Below, in pieces: positions 1-13,521 of a DNA stretch of 64,000 nt. A model generated the notes under the pieces. It had not been told where the DNA came from. It worked only from the letters and a program-made list of their open reading frames with translations, and ran no database searches. The stretch comes from Apophysomyces variabilis (Eukaryota; Mucoromycota; Mucoromycetes; Mucorales; Mucoraceae). Position 1 is the stretch's first letter. Every line of letters begins with the position of its first letter. The stretch covers positions 186,001 to 250,000 of the forward strand of contig MZZL01000382.1 in the NCBI GenBank assembly GCA_002749535.1, in the 5' to 3' direction. The position numbers and the translations under genes are program-made.

Positions 1-324
1 GACCACGCTGGAGCTCAAACAAATCTTCGACACCATCAAAGAACTTGACATATCGCTCAGTGAACTGTTCGAAAGACTCCTCTTCGTGACCAGCAGAGTA
101 GAAACGCTTGCCAAAAGCTACCAAAAGAGAAAGAAAAAACAAACACAGATTTAGTTTCTACTGGCCCTTTTTTGATTTCGGAATGGGAACGCGATGCATC
201 TCGATTTCCAATGTTCTTTTATTTTTGTTGTTCTATCATCATTACCCAAGGGACGAGCGACGGGGACGATAGCACGAGTGGCAGTAGCGCGGAATGCAAC
301 CTTGGTAACAGCGGAACGAAGCAT
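1..324 (-). CDS. COX6: Cytochrome c oxidase subunit 6 (COX5A/Cox6 family), 5' part only
   Basis: Nuclear-encoded subunit of mitochondrial respiratory complex IV. Two exons are visible on the minus strand. Exon 1 (324..246) begins with ATG and encodes a 26-residue basic, hydroxylated stretch typical of a mitochondrial presequence. The intron (245..118) has GT and AG ends. Exon 2 (117..1) runs off the window edge and continues the frame into the family signature, which includes FEQFTERYVKFFD and DLFELQRG. These motifs match the conserved core of fungal Cox6 and animal COX5A. The 3' half lies outside the window, so integrity cannot be judged. The start was chosen because it gives the presequence and an in-phase splice. 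Confidence in the family is high; the exact mature N-terminus is inferred. Confidence 0.88.
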
Positions 325-1026
325 GATGGAGTGGGGAGAAAAGAAAGGTTTGTTTTGTTAAAAGAAGAAAAAAAGCCAGTTAGTTATCGGGCGGCGGTCA
401 CGTGTGGCTGGCTTGGGATTCACTTTCTTCCCTATCCCATTTGGTTCTACCGTGTCTGTCTGCAATAAGAAACAGTTACGTTATTTCAGTTACCATATCA
501 GAACAAGTTGAACAAGCTGAATAATATATAGTTTAAATCCCTAGACAAACAATACGTAACCAAATCAGTTTCAAAAGCGACAAGGTAAGAACAATGAATG
601 TTTTAAAAAAAATCGCCCCATGGAGTGAACAGAATGGGTTTAATGTCCGCCACTTTTTCATGGGTGGAGCTGCCCTTATATTTGCATTCCCTTGCTGGAT
701 CATCCATGCTCGCTAGACCACTACTGGCCGTTGTCATGATGATAGACTATTACCCTTCTTTGAAATGTGCTTTTTGTAGTTCGCTAACAGAAACTGGGCC
801 TGGTAACGTTCTGATGATTTTGCAAGGGTGAATGAAACTCCGGTAGAAAGGTCATCCCACACTTTCGTATCTAGGACTATTTTATTGTACACACGGTTCT
901 TCTGTATCACAATAGCGAAATAGATAAATACATATAGTGGGAAAAACAAAAACGTCTTTTTTGATTTTGGTTCCTCTAAGTTATTGTTTGTTTCGTGCTT
1001 TATTGAGAGAAATAAGGAATATTTGT
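325..1026. other. Intergenic, between COX6 and glutamate dehydrogenase
   Basis: This stretch holds the upstream region of the leftward COX6 gene and the downstream region of the leftward glutamate dehydrogenase gene. Short open frames here have no recognisable motif. I see no RNA gene or repeat. Confidence 0.5.
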
Positions 1027-3127
<2,101 letters not shown>

Positions 3128-5899
3128 GGAGAGACAGAGAAAAGAGAAGGGTAGATAGAATAAAAAGAGAAGGGAAAGCAAGGGCCTCAACAGAGAAGAG
3201 AAACGCCGGTTGGTTTTATTTCTTACAATGGTTGTTGGAGTTTGAAATTTAAAAACCTCTTTTTCGGTTATCTTTCACTTGTTAGGGTTCTTCTCTGGTT
3301 TCCAGCGTGACACTTCTTGAGGACTCTCCGAACGAATTCAATGCTCCAGTTTATACGTACTCATACTGTAAATCCCGATACCGGCTATTACTCTTTTTCT
3401 TATCAGTTTTGATTGTGCTTATCGCCTTTTTTCCCTTTCTCATTTTGTTTTTGACTGTGGGTTGACGACATCTTCGCCTAAGCCAAAATTATCCAATCAT
3501 ATCCCATGATTTCCCTCTTTTTCCCACGGCTAAATGTAATGTCAGTTCGGGCCAATATCCTTTTTTGCTGTTTTTCGCACGGCCAAATGTGGGGAGAAAT
3601 TGTCACACCGCATTCACTGACTCCCCTCCTCCACAAAAGGAGATATTCTTATGGCTACTTTCTCACACATACGAGCACCAGTACAACATCAGAAAACTAT
3701 TAAGAGCTGATAGCAAGATCCAAAACCAACGTACGCACTTTGTATATTCCAGATGCATACATGTACACCTAGAGAGGTGTAAATGCGACTAGAACAAGAG
3801 TGAAAGATGTCAAGGCAAAGGGACTGTTTCATTCCCAGTTTGTCCCGTTATCTGATGCTTGGGGTTGAATAGACCATTATCCCAATTCGTAATTTTAGTA
3901 CAGAGATCTCATTTTTCCCCTGCGACTCCGTCGATCCGTCAATACCTCATCTAAGAATAACGGTAACCGATGCCCTCAATGGGATGCAAGTTCTCCATAC
4001 TACACGTCTTAGGCCCAGCGGCTTTCACCGTGTACTCACGTCGAGGATCTGTTCGTTAATTCATCCTATCTAAGCTAGAACATGGATTGCTCATAGGCAC
4101 CTTTATGAAACTGGAGTATGACTGAAGCTGCGCGGGATCGCACAAGACCAACATATAAGTGTGATTTATGGTGCTCACACTTATTCAGTATTAAAAGGAA
4201 TCCAGTTCAAGCTGGACCAATTGTACCATCCGGACATGTAATCCAAACTGCTTCCGTACCACTGCTGCTGCAAGCCACGGTTTCGCAGCATGGCTTAAAC
4301 TCATCCCAGTTAAAATTTCGGCTGCTCGTTCTCCTTTTTCGTTTGAAGTCATTTCCTTCTCATTTGCTCTGTTTTTCTTCCCTGCTGCCCCCCTAGGTCT
4401 TCTTTTCCTATTTTACGCACTAGAGTGATCTTCCTTGTGTGGACTTGCTACACATTTGCTCTATGCTTACTGGGGACGTTACGTACATTTGTTTTCGACT
4501 GTGCTTCTCAGCATTCTAAATCATAAATTCTATAGCGGATATCTAGGTAGCTCTGCATAGCCTCCTAGTATTGTACATGAATTCTTTGTATCTTTCGGGT
4601 GCAATTTAGCTGCCTGCTAATTATTCTCTGAATAAGTGACGGAAAGGAAGTATGAGCTCGAGACTGCCAGTACAGCAGATGCCGTCCCATGTATGCATCT
4701 GAGATTACTTGGACAGGCTTTTGCTGAAGTGAGACACAGCGCATCAGAAACACCATTCAATATCTTCATATTACCTAACTTAAACGCAAGCAACAGAGAA
4801 GGAGCTCGGACTGGAAACTGTGCAAATGAGAGATGCGGCCAGAATAGCACCATGGGCAATCTTTTACCAGTGTACCTACAGTGGTTTACCACACCACAAA
4901 TAGATATCTCATCGATCAATTTGTGATCATGAATTTTGACCAGCTCGCCGGTGGCAACTGTAAGGGATCGAGCAATAAACACCAACCAGTGCAAAGTAAA
5001 AAGGTACCATAAAACAGATTATTGTTGGTCAGAGTCGTTGCATTGCCTAGTTAATAAACTATAGTCAAAAGCACATAATTGCTTGGCGTAGATTTCCGTA
5101 AAGAATATCTCCTGACCGCTTTTCTCATAGATTTATAGCGGTCTTCATAAGTGCGCTCATATGCGAGAATTTTTAGCCGCTGAGCACATCATGATCAATC
5201 ACAAGTGTAGAAGGTATATTAGACCATTTGCACGCTAATAATACACGTTGGGTCATGATGAAGTTTAAGACAGCCTCTTTCTCGGTTTGCTTTGCATTGT
5301 GCTAGATTCCTGTACGTGACACTTGATTATTTCCATTTTACTTTTACTCGCTCAGATTCTCTGAAGCTGGAGTGTGCTTAGTATTTCCACACCTAATGGT
5401 CCTCGCATCGCCAAAGGTTGCTCTAATAAAGCCCGAGTGAACAATAACAACAGCTGGTAAACTTAATAACAGGTTTCCATGTCACATACGATGCCGTTAT
5501 TACAGCACAATACGAAGTTTCACATTATTATAACCCCAGTTGTGGGACTGATCTAGTTTACTATCGTACATGTACTTATGTTCCTTTGTCCAAACGGTTT
5601 GTATCTTGGCAGTAATGTTACCATCCGTGTCCTTTTCTGTCTATAAGCCTTGCAATATGTGTCTTGCATAGTTCAACCCTTTTATTAGAATCAGAGATGA
5701 AAATTAACAAACGGCAATCTTCTGACAGTACAAAAAGCATCTACGGGAAGCAAAGGGATGAAAGGCTTGGATTGGCAAAAGTTTACTTAGATTAGTTTCG
5801 TACGAGACAACAACATGTCCCGCTTGCACGCAAAGCTACGGAAGATACATGCCACAACTACGAGTAAAATAAGCTGATTGCCTGCACTACAATTTTCTT
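3128..5899. other. Long intergenic region without supported genes
   Basis: About 2.8 kb lie upstream of glutamate dehydrogenase. Open frames at 3506-3792, 4118-4396 and 4617-4994 are short, overlap on opposite strands and show no motif I recognise. The base composition looks non-coding. Old, heavily decayed transposon sequence is possible but not demonstrable by eye. Confidence 0.4.
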
Positions 5900-6037
5900 T
5901 TACAGACTGGTGTTTTCCGAATCAGCGTTGGTAAATTTTAGAATGTCTTGAACTGCGGGTCCAGCGAAGACATCAAGGCCGAATGACTCTTTTGCCAACA
6001 TTTGTCGTACAGTATCTCCCAAAACCAATTTCGCAAA
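5900..6037 (-). CDS. Possible 3'-terminal exon of an unknown protein
   Basis: A minus-strand frame follows a good splice acceptor (a pyrimidine-rich stretch ending TTTTCGTAG) and ends in TAA at 5902..5900. It encodes about 46 residues with a protein-like composition, including LVLGDTVRQMLAKESFGLD and FAGPAVQDILKF. I could not find a phase-compatible upstream exon. A candidate with ELKDVDALLK near 6135-6165 runs into a stop before its donor. The piece may be the end of a decayed gene. The family is not recognised. Confidence 0.3.
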   Translation of the reverse strand, partial: FAKLVLGDTVRQMLAKESFGLDVFAGPAVQDILKFTNADSENTSL

Positions 6038-8900
6038 CTACGAAAATCGAAGTTGCAATCCAGTGGAATTAAAAGTCGCAACAAATGAAATAAAAAACAA
6101 AAAATTCAATGCCGTCCTTTTTCTGTTTAGCTACTGCTTTACCTCATTTTAAAAGTGCATCCACATCCTTGAGCTCTCCCCATGCCCACTGTTAAACAGT
6201 CAAAAGCAGAACTCGCTGCTGCCAAAGCTGGAATTAGTAGGCTCAAACAACACAACGCTTCACTTCTTGAGATGATTGGCTCAAGTTTTCCTAAATACCA
6301 AGTCTGTTGAATCTATTTCCTCTAATACAACCTGTCCATTCAATCCACATGCCTAATACATATCGATATATCCGCAAAAGCTATCCGTCGCATCATGGGC
6401 CCCTTCCGGCCTGCTGTCGCCCGCTTCTTCCTTGCAAAAAGGCTTTTTTGATACTCACGCCCTTCCCCGATATTTTTCAATCCCCCTCAACTTTTATCAG
6501 ATTGATCTAGCCAGGGCGGACACAGTTATTATTTTTGCATTCATTTGAACCACTGAATAAACTCAATCTTGTTTGATCAAAAATCGATATTGCTTCTCTT
6601 CTGCGAATTGACAGAATTTTATTTTAAACACTTTAAGATGTCTCCAGGACGCTGTAAAGCAAAAAAGAGAATATATCTAAAACCGTTAAATTATCCGTCG
6701 TGTGAAGAAATCCACTCTTTTATCTCAAAGCTCGAGACTCAGTGCAGGTCAAACTTTTCATATTCTTTTGTCTTATGGTGCCATCTTAAATTATTATTCT
6801 GCTCATGTGTACATCCTAAAAAAGAAGAGACAACAATGATCACTCACTCTGTACGAAGTCAGAAAAGAGCCAGCCAAACCGAGACTATGGTTGAACCACC
6901 CAGGTCTCGCAGACGAATCAGCCGACGAGAAGAGGGAAGACCAGAATCGTCCCGAGCTCCTTTAAGGCGATCTGAGATACAGCAAGCAAAAAGGCAGAAA
7001 AGGATCCACGAGTCAAGTAGATAGGGCTTTTACGCCGGTATTTAGTAAGTGTCATTGAATACTATTGTTATTTTTCTTCTATTACTCACCAACTGAAGTT
7101 TATATATGCACTTGGCATTTGCTTGGCGGGGAGATGGGTATGGCGTCGTCAGTTTTATAACAGGTATGTAAAAGTGGTCAATTCGAACTCTTATAACACG
7201 ACATTAATGTAATTTGTTAGCGTCAAGCCCAGTTTCCAAAATGCGCCAGGTGAATTTGGTAGATGCGACTTTAATTTTTGGAAATAAAGTACCCGATGCA
7301 CTTCCGTAACTTCCTCCTTGTAATGATACTAACTGGTTAATGCTTAACCGAGCAATTTTGTTTTCATATTACTTACAACCAGCACTGTTTTCTGTCAGCT
7401 GGTGCTCATGGTTCTTGTTGACCCAAGAACCCTAATCACCTTATATTTTCCCATCTGCCTATATTGTATCAATGATGACTTTGACAAACTTTTGTTGGAG
7501 ACTTGTAGCCAAAGCCGCTCTAACTCTTTATATCTCTGGCAACAGGCCGATCGCGGCTTTTGGAATGCATATCTAAAGAAATGAGGCAGTGGCGGAACGG
7601 TAAAGCAGCAATCTACGTTAAGCTCCCATGATTATTGAAGACAACTGCGAGCAAAAGCAGCTGCAGCTATTTCGACAAGAAATTACCGTTGCCTCCGTTC
7701 TTTGTAACGGGAAATGTGGTCATAGCTCCTGTTATGGTGTTTTGAGTTCATGCAAATTGCTGAGTCTGAATGATGAATGCGTCAGCGGATTTGGCGAGCG
7801 CTCACTGAGTTCAAAACAACGAGCTTCCTCTGGCCTGCTTGCGATTTACGACGTAACTGAGTTTCAAAGCAAACGAGCGAGCTCAATAAAATACGTTGAA
7901 AGGCAGCCTGCCCAATTGCAGAACCTATTATAACATAGTGAGTAGTTCAGTCAAATGGAAACAGTAAACATAGTTGCAAAACAGCTTTTATTTCAGTTTC
8001 TATATATAATAGTCGAAAACAGAGTATCCAAAAGCCATTGGCTGCTTTTTTTAAATCAATCGCGATTAATTGCGTCGAATGTCGTGTTCCCCGAAAAAAT
8101 GTTCAGGAACACTGAATGCATGCGTTGCAAAACAACAAGATATGACCTCTCAGGAGTCACTTCAAGGTGCTCAAGAAGCAGTAAAATAGTATTTTGAAAC
8201 GTTGCAAAAAACTATCATTAAGCAGATCAATGCTCGAGGCAAGCCTGGCTGCTATGCGCATAATTCTTTTTGGATCTATCCTCCGAGCCCCTTACCTTTT
8301 TGATTGAACTCACAGTTACGCTTGATTTCAGTGCAATTATATCAGCCTCGCGTTTTTGTGTGGACTACTCACTTCTTTTCCCAAGGAAACAAACCATACA
8401 TATATCAATAACGTATCCATATATATACTATAAATGGAATATAATACGTGAAGTCAATGTGATGAGACTAAGAAAAAAGATTGGAAAGAAAATCAAAGCT
8501 TATAATATTCTCAGGTGCTAACATTAAGTTGAATAAAAAAACTGCTGACACGATGGTCTTTACTTGGATCTACTGTTAGAGATTCGATAAATACGGAGAA
8601 AAAGATGTTTCTAATCTAGTAGATTCAGCAACTAAGCTGGTTTATATAGATGGTACAGCTGCTGACAACTAGACATGGACAGTGAGTGTAATTATAATTT
8701 ACCATAGTACAAACGGTCTAGTAAAGTAATTGAAGGAACCTTATCCATCAGGAGGGAGCAGCATAACTCCGTTGATAATTCATTGTCTCATTCAACATCA
8801 AAAGATTTAAAAGAACGTCTAAAAGCTACCTCTCTTCTTTCCATTAAAACTAACAATATGACAATATACTACAGCTCGGCAATGTGCTACTTTCTTAATC
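6038..8900. other. Intergenic region with weak open frames
   Basis: No gene here can be supported. A plus frame at 6839-7024 encodes a short, strongly basic arginine/serine-rich stretch with nuclear-localisation-like clusters, but it has no recognisable fold and no clear splice partners. A second plus frame at 6182-6310 is alanine/lysine rich and may be chance. The region directly precedes the Fanzor relic and could contain its unrecognised upstream exons. Confidence 0.35.
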
Positions 8901-8924
8901 AACTTACACATTCCTCCTTGGCTC

Positions 8925-11900
8925 GAAGGTGGATTTAAGCAATTCCCTCCTGTTTCAGAAGAGCAGTTCTATTCGGCTGCATTCAAGATGGTCCTGCGAT
9001 GGGAGCCCAATGACAATGTCCGAATGGCTTGTACGTTGCTACTAAAAACTTATGTACTTTGTATCTTTTTTCTTTTGTGACAGTCGAACTATCGATGGTG
9101 TTTCGATTTGCGCCAAACATTTGAGAGCTATTACGAACCATGCAGAAGGGAAGCACAGACACAGCAAGGTATATACTCGTAAAGCCTGTACCACAGTCAT
9201 TAGAATGCTTAACGTGTTTTAGAGCTTTATATATCTCCTACAGTAACCGCCCTTTTAAGAGACCTGGCACCTTTGCTTGCAGGAAAAATGATTGCCAGTA
9301 CATACATAACACGACGGATCCGAAACAAGTTATTGTTGACTGTTCTTTTATCTGTCTCACAGACACCTTCTTACACATTACGACAAATCTACAAACCTAT
9401 ATGGTTAGAATGTTTACGGGTTATTTCTCAGACCTTTTCGAGCGTCATCCGCCAGATCGAGATCAAAGTGTAAAAAGCTTGGGTACGTATCGCCTCATGC
9501 AGCTATATATTTGAAAAGAACTTACATTATGTACTTTATCTTGAAATTTTAGCTTCTCGGTGCACTCAAGAAATACTAAAGTTTGTTGACTTTGACCATG
9601 ACTCCTGTGCAATGTTGAATGAGGATGCTGTTGCTGAGCTTCAGGAGTTTTACGAGTACGTGGTTTATAGGTTTGTTGCGTAACTTGAACAACTTGGGTG
9701 CATGACCGCTCACATCAAATTTACTTGTCTAGTGGGTTTCGCGATGTCTACGTAGAAAACTTTGTCGACGTTGATATTATTGCTGATATGAGTGATGAAA
9801 AAGAACAACAGTTGCTACCAGGCATGCTATGGTTTTCATAATGGATGCTATGCGAGACAAATGCTAGGGAAGGCAAAGTATGGTCAATATTACCCCTTGC
9901 TAAGGACCAAATAGGTATTCACTAACCAATGTTCAAATTCAAAGGCTGACATAGATCGTGTATTCGGTTAGCTTACGTTCCTGTAACCTATCCGGTCATT
10001 TATTGGGTGCTACAATCATTTGCACATGACTTGTCCGAAGAGTTGGCAATAAGCAAACGGGAGAGTTATTTAACTGGTAATATGAATACTAATTTCTTGT
10101 GGAAAAGGGCCCGTTAAATAGCTTTAAGAGTTTTGAAACGCGAACAAAAATGGCATCAACCGTGAACGGCTGTGGGAAGAGCTCTTTTGCCTTGACCGTG
10201 TCATGCCTCGTCGCCGCCGTATACAAGGTTTGACATTCGTTATATGCTTCTTCGTTGAATAAGAGTTTACTGACGAATGAATAATACTAGGGAGAAACAA
10301 CGACCAGCTTCCGGAAGTAGAATTTGATTATGACCTCGAGACTGATGGTGTGGTGGTGTCAGTCCGGTTCAAGTCACGGAAACCTAATCAAGGTAGGCGT
10401 TGAAAAAAAAAAGAACAAATCCTTTCTAGGCGTTAAAGCAAGGAGATCGGCGGCTAATATTTACACTACAACCTCGTACCCGTCGTCGAAATTGGAATTC
10501 CAAAATTTGCCAAGAAAGAAGGACGAGTGCAGCCTTCAAGATGGCATATACCATTTAAAAAAGGAGCCAAAAGGTTTAACTGCTGCTCGCGATTTAGGTC
10601 CTCAACAAACTCGGATAGTAGGCGTTGATCCAGGTATGTTACAAATGATAAAAGATACCGTAGGTGCTATAACAGAGAATATAGGTATTTGTTCCCTTGT
10701 CACTGCTGTTCATACTGCGAATCATTTGCATGACAGGGCAGCACGAGAAAGACATACGTTCACTGCTACAAATGGATGTTACCAGTAAATTAAAAGAGAC
10801 TGTGTAAGCATCCTACGTAGTAACATGTATTTGTAGATCTGGTTCGAAATTTAATTGGAGTCTACAGATAGAGCTAATTAACCGTGCAGCAGCAAATATG
10901 AAAGATGTTTATGATCGTTTAGCCCGACATCCAAGTACAACCGCGTCCGTTGAGAGATTTCAACGCTTTCTTGCAGCTCAGTTTGCTGAAAAGAATACGT
11001 AAGGCGTGATGTATGTTTAAAGGGCTGGTTGCACTAAAGACTTTTGTTTTATTCTAGGATGGATTCATTTAATCACCATTACCGTCATCATGAGCGACGT
11101 GCACTATAGTGGTCTTCAAGACAACAGACTATGATTGCCGTTGCTGACCAACTCGCAGGATTTTATCCCAATACAAGCATTGTAAGTTATCAGTTAGTAC
11201 GAAGTACGGCCTCCGTCGTTTGCAATCTAGAACATTTGTAAGCCTCCTATCCAGAATGTAGTGAAATGAACAAAAGAGCCCGCAAAAGAAAACGCCAGCA
11301 GCATCGTCGTAACCAAGGATGTATGCAACGCGACCAACGGCGAGTTCTTATTGGTTATGGAGATGCCGATTTGGGCACAGGTGGCTATCGTAAGCATGGC
11401 CGTTACCGGTCAAGGTAAGATTGATGGGTATTGTTGTTTCTCTGTTTTAGCTAACAGTTAAACTTGTGTGGACTTTCCGGAAAATGTTGGCTCGTAGATG
11501 TCTTGTATTGTGCGTAGACGAGTATAAAACCTCAAAGGTCTGCAGCGTATGTCACCATGATACTGTCGAATTCCGAGATCATAACCTCCCAAGTATGCAA
11601 TCATAGGTACGCTTACTCGCAACAAGCAAAGTAATTGTGTTCCTTAATTAACAATAACTGATATCTAAAAAAAATATCCGACGCCGACATGACAAACACA
11701 AACATCAATATTGCCTTGGCGATAATGAAGAACTTTTGCATGTCTCTAGTCAATGTCCGTCTAGGCGCATACTTGGTATGTGTCGTTATTATGGAATCCT
11801 TCCTTCTTCTAACACGACCATAGCAAGAAGTGACTATCGCAATATCGTCTATCCCATCCGGCTATGGCCCCAGTGCGAGTATGATAGGCAGCAAGTGACG

Positions 11901-12078
11901 ACGCCTCTCGTAAGTTACAATTGTTAACCATCACTTCAAAACTAATTGTTGAAACAGTTCTGGAACAGAGATGTCAACGCTGGAAGAAACATTCGTGACA
12001 TATTCGTCCGTTATATCCAGTCCGGTTGCCAGCTTCCATCTCGTCAAGAAGCGCTGTCCAGAACAGCTCGGGAGTAAG
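8925..12078 (+). pseudogene. Fanzor (eukaryotic TnpB-like RNA-guided nuclease family) relic, copy 1
   Basis: Many short exon-like blocks on the plus strand follow the order of a Fanzor protein. Upstream blocks encode HIPPWLEGGFKQFPPVSEE (about 8910-8970) and HLRAITNHAEGKHRHSK (about 9110-9165). The RuvC-I block is IVGVDPG, with the catalytic Asp codon at 10627-10629. A basic helix-rich block runs about 10870-11000. A GYGDAD motif lies near 11353. VDEYKTSKVCSVC follows, with Glu at 11520-11522 and the first zinc-ribbon Cys pair at 11541-11552. The RuvC-III block WNRDVNAGRN has Asp at 11970-11972. An in-frame TAG at 11107-11109 and several awkward junctions indicate decay, although more introns could rescue some of them. 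Fanzors are known to be programmable RNA-guided DNA endonucleases carried by transposons. Here the family assignment is strong but activity is unlikely. Confidence 0.8.
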
Positions 12079-12343
12079 GCACTGCCAACTTGTCACTTAG
12101 TCTGACACGTAAGTGAGACAACCTATATGATATCCTTTCTCTAATAATAAAAAAATTAGGGCTACAGACATAGTCTGGGAACCTGATCTTGCTTGAAATT
12201 TACTGTAAAGGATGGTCTGTCCGAAAGTCTGACAGAGCAGAGCAAACTGCAAAAAGTTTTGTACCAAAGTATGTGTCCTTTCTACTAATCTCTACAAATG
12301 AACTTTGAGTGAAGCTTCAGACTAGTTACAACCGTTTTTTGCA

Positions 12344-12778
12344 TTAAATCTTAGCCGTCTTCTTTTCTCTTCTTCCTAGCCTTGAACTTCGAATTGGTGG
12401 TAATTTATTTGGGGAAGTATGGTTATACCGCAAAATAAAAAAGACACCAGCGTTTTTTGATTTATGCAACTTTAGTTTCCCCCAATTTCTTAGATAGTTT
12501 AGCTGCACAATAAAGAGAAAGAACAATGGATTTTACAGAATGGCAATATTTCCTTCCCGAAGACGGCTAGTTTTCTGAAAATATTCGTGCACTTTTGATA
12601 CATTTCTTTGCGTAACTTTGGCCTCAGATCTTTGCGCATTTTTAATCATAAACTTTGTTAAAAAAGGTTTAGTCTTAGCGCTTTCTCGAAATAAAGATAC
12701 GCATGTTATTGATAACCCACTTTTGTTTTCCTTGTTCTTTTTATTCTTGCTTTTTGAAAAATACGTGTCTATATCCAT
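12344..12778 (-). pseudogene. Unrecognised coding remnant
   Basis: Two minus-strand frames, 12778-12533 and 12526-12344, look protein-like. The first encodes a lysine-rich start and a helical block containing RESAKTKPFLTKFM, KVTQRNVSKVHEYF and LREGNIAIL. The second contains NHTSPNKLPPIRSSRLGRR. A GTAAAA donor and a TTGTGCAG acceptor lie between them, but the joined frame soon reaches a stop. I do not recognise the family. It may be the N-terminal part of a transposon protein. The opposite strand carries a longer but lower-complexity frame that I did not accept. Confidence 0.3.
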
Positions 12779-13521
12779 TTATGACGACGTATTAGATGCA
12801 ACCACTACACCAATGCCAAAAGTTTCGATAGGCGTATCCATCCCCATATTTTGCATAGCTGCAAGCACCGGTCACTATTGTCAGCATCTATACCAAGTTG
12901 TCATATCAGACATTGGATGGTCTCTGTCAGCCAAGGTTCGTAATGGCCTATACAACACAAAATTCTCTACTTTTGAAGTCGATTCTACAAAACAATTTTT
13001 GTATTATGTTGTAATTATCGAAATGTTCCATATAGCTGTGAGTATTCTTCATTTGTCCGGCATATTAACGGTCAGTAACATGAGTGCATTGATCTTATAG
13101 TTGACATGCCATGATATCTACCCTTAATTGTAGCGACGAAAGACGGAATGTCGCATCAAAAATGGCAGAAACAAGGCTACATTTCTCAAAAGATGTACGA
13201 TCCTCTATTACCTATATATACCCTTCAAGCAACATATTTTCTCATATATCGTAGGGAGCTGTAGCAGATCAAGGTATACCAGCAGTTAGTTCTAGTATTT
13301 TCCTGCAAGGATTTAAAAAAAGGTTGGGCATCAAAAAATCTATATTGAATTCTAGATAGGCTTCTACCATGAGAGAAAACTATTCAATGATCATAGAGCT
13401 GTAAATTATAAAGTTTATTGCAAAGCTGGGGAGGGGAATTGGAGTACTGCTAACGACATGAAAAGTTGAGCATACTGATGCAACTTAGCAGCCCTTATGA
13501 TATCACCATAGGAAGCTTATC
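12779..13521. other. Intergenic, downstream of the CRN gene
   Basis: AT-rich sequence separates the Fanzor-side debris from the end of the Crinkler gene. A plus frame at 12618-13100 is open for 160 codons but has no motif and a biased composition. I see no other feature. Confidence 0.4.

Noticed and set aside
12618..13100. 160-codon plus-strand frame
   Set aside because: There is no recognisable motif or splice context, the composition is biased, and the opposite strand has a more protein-like frame over part of it.
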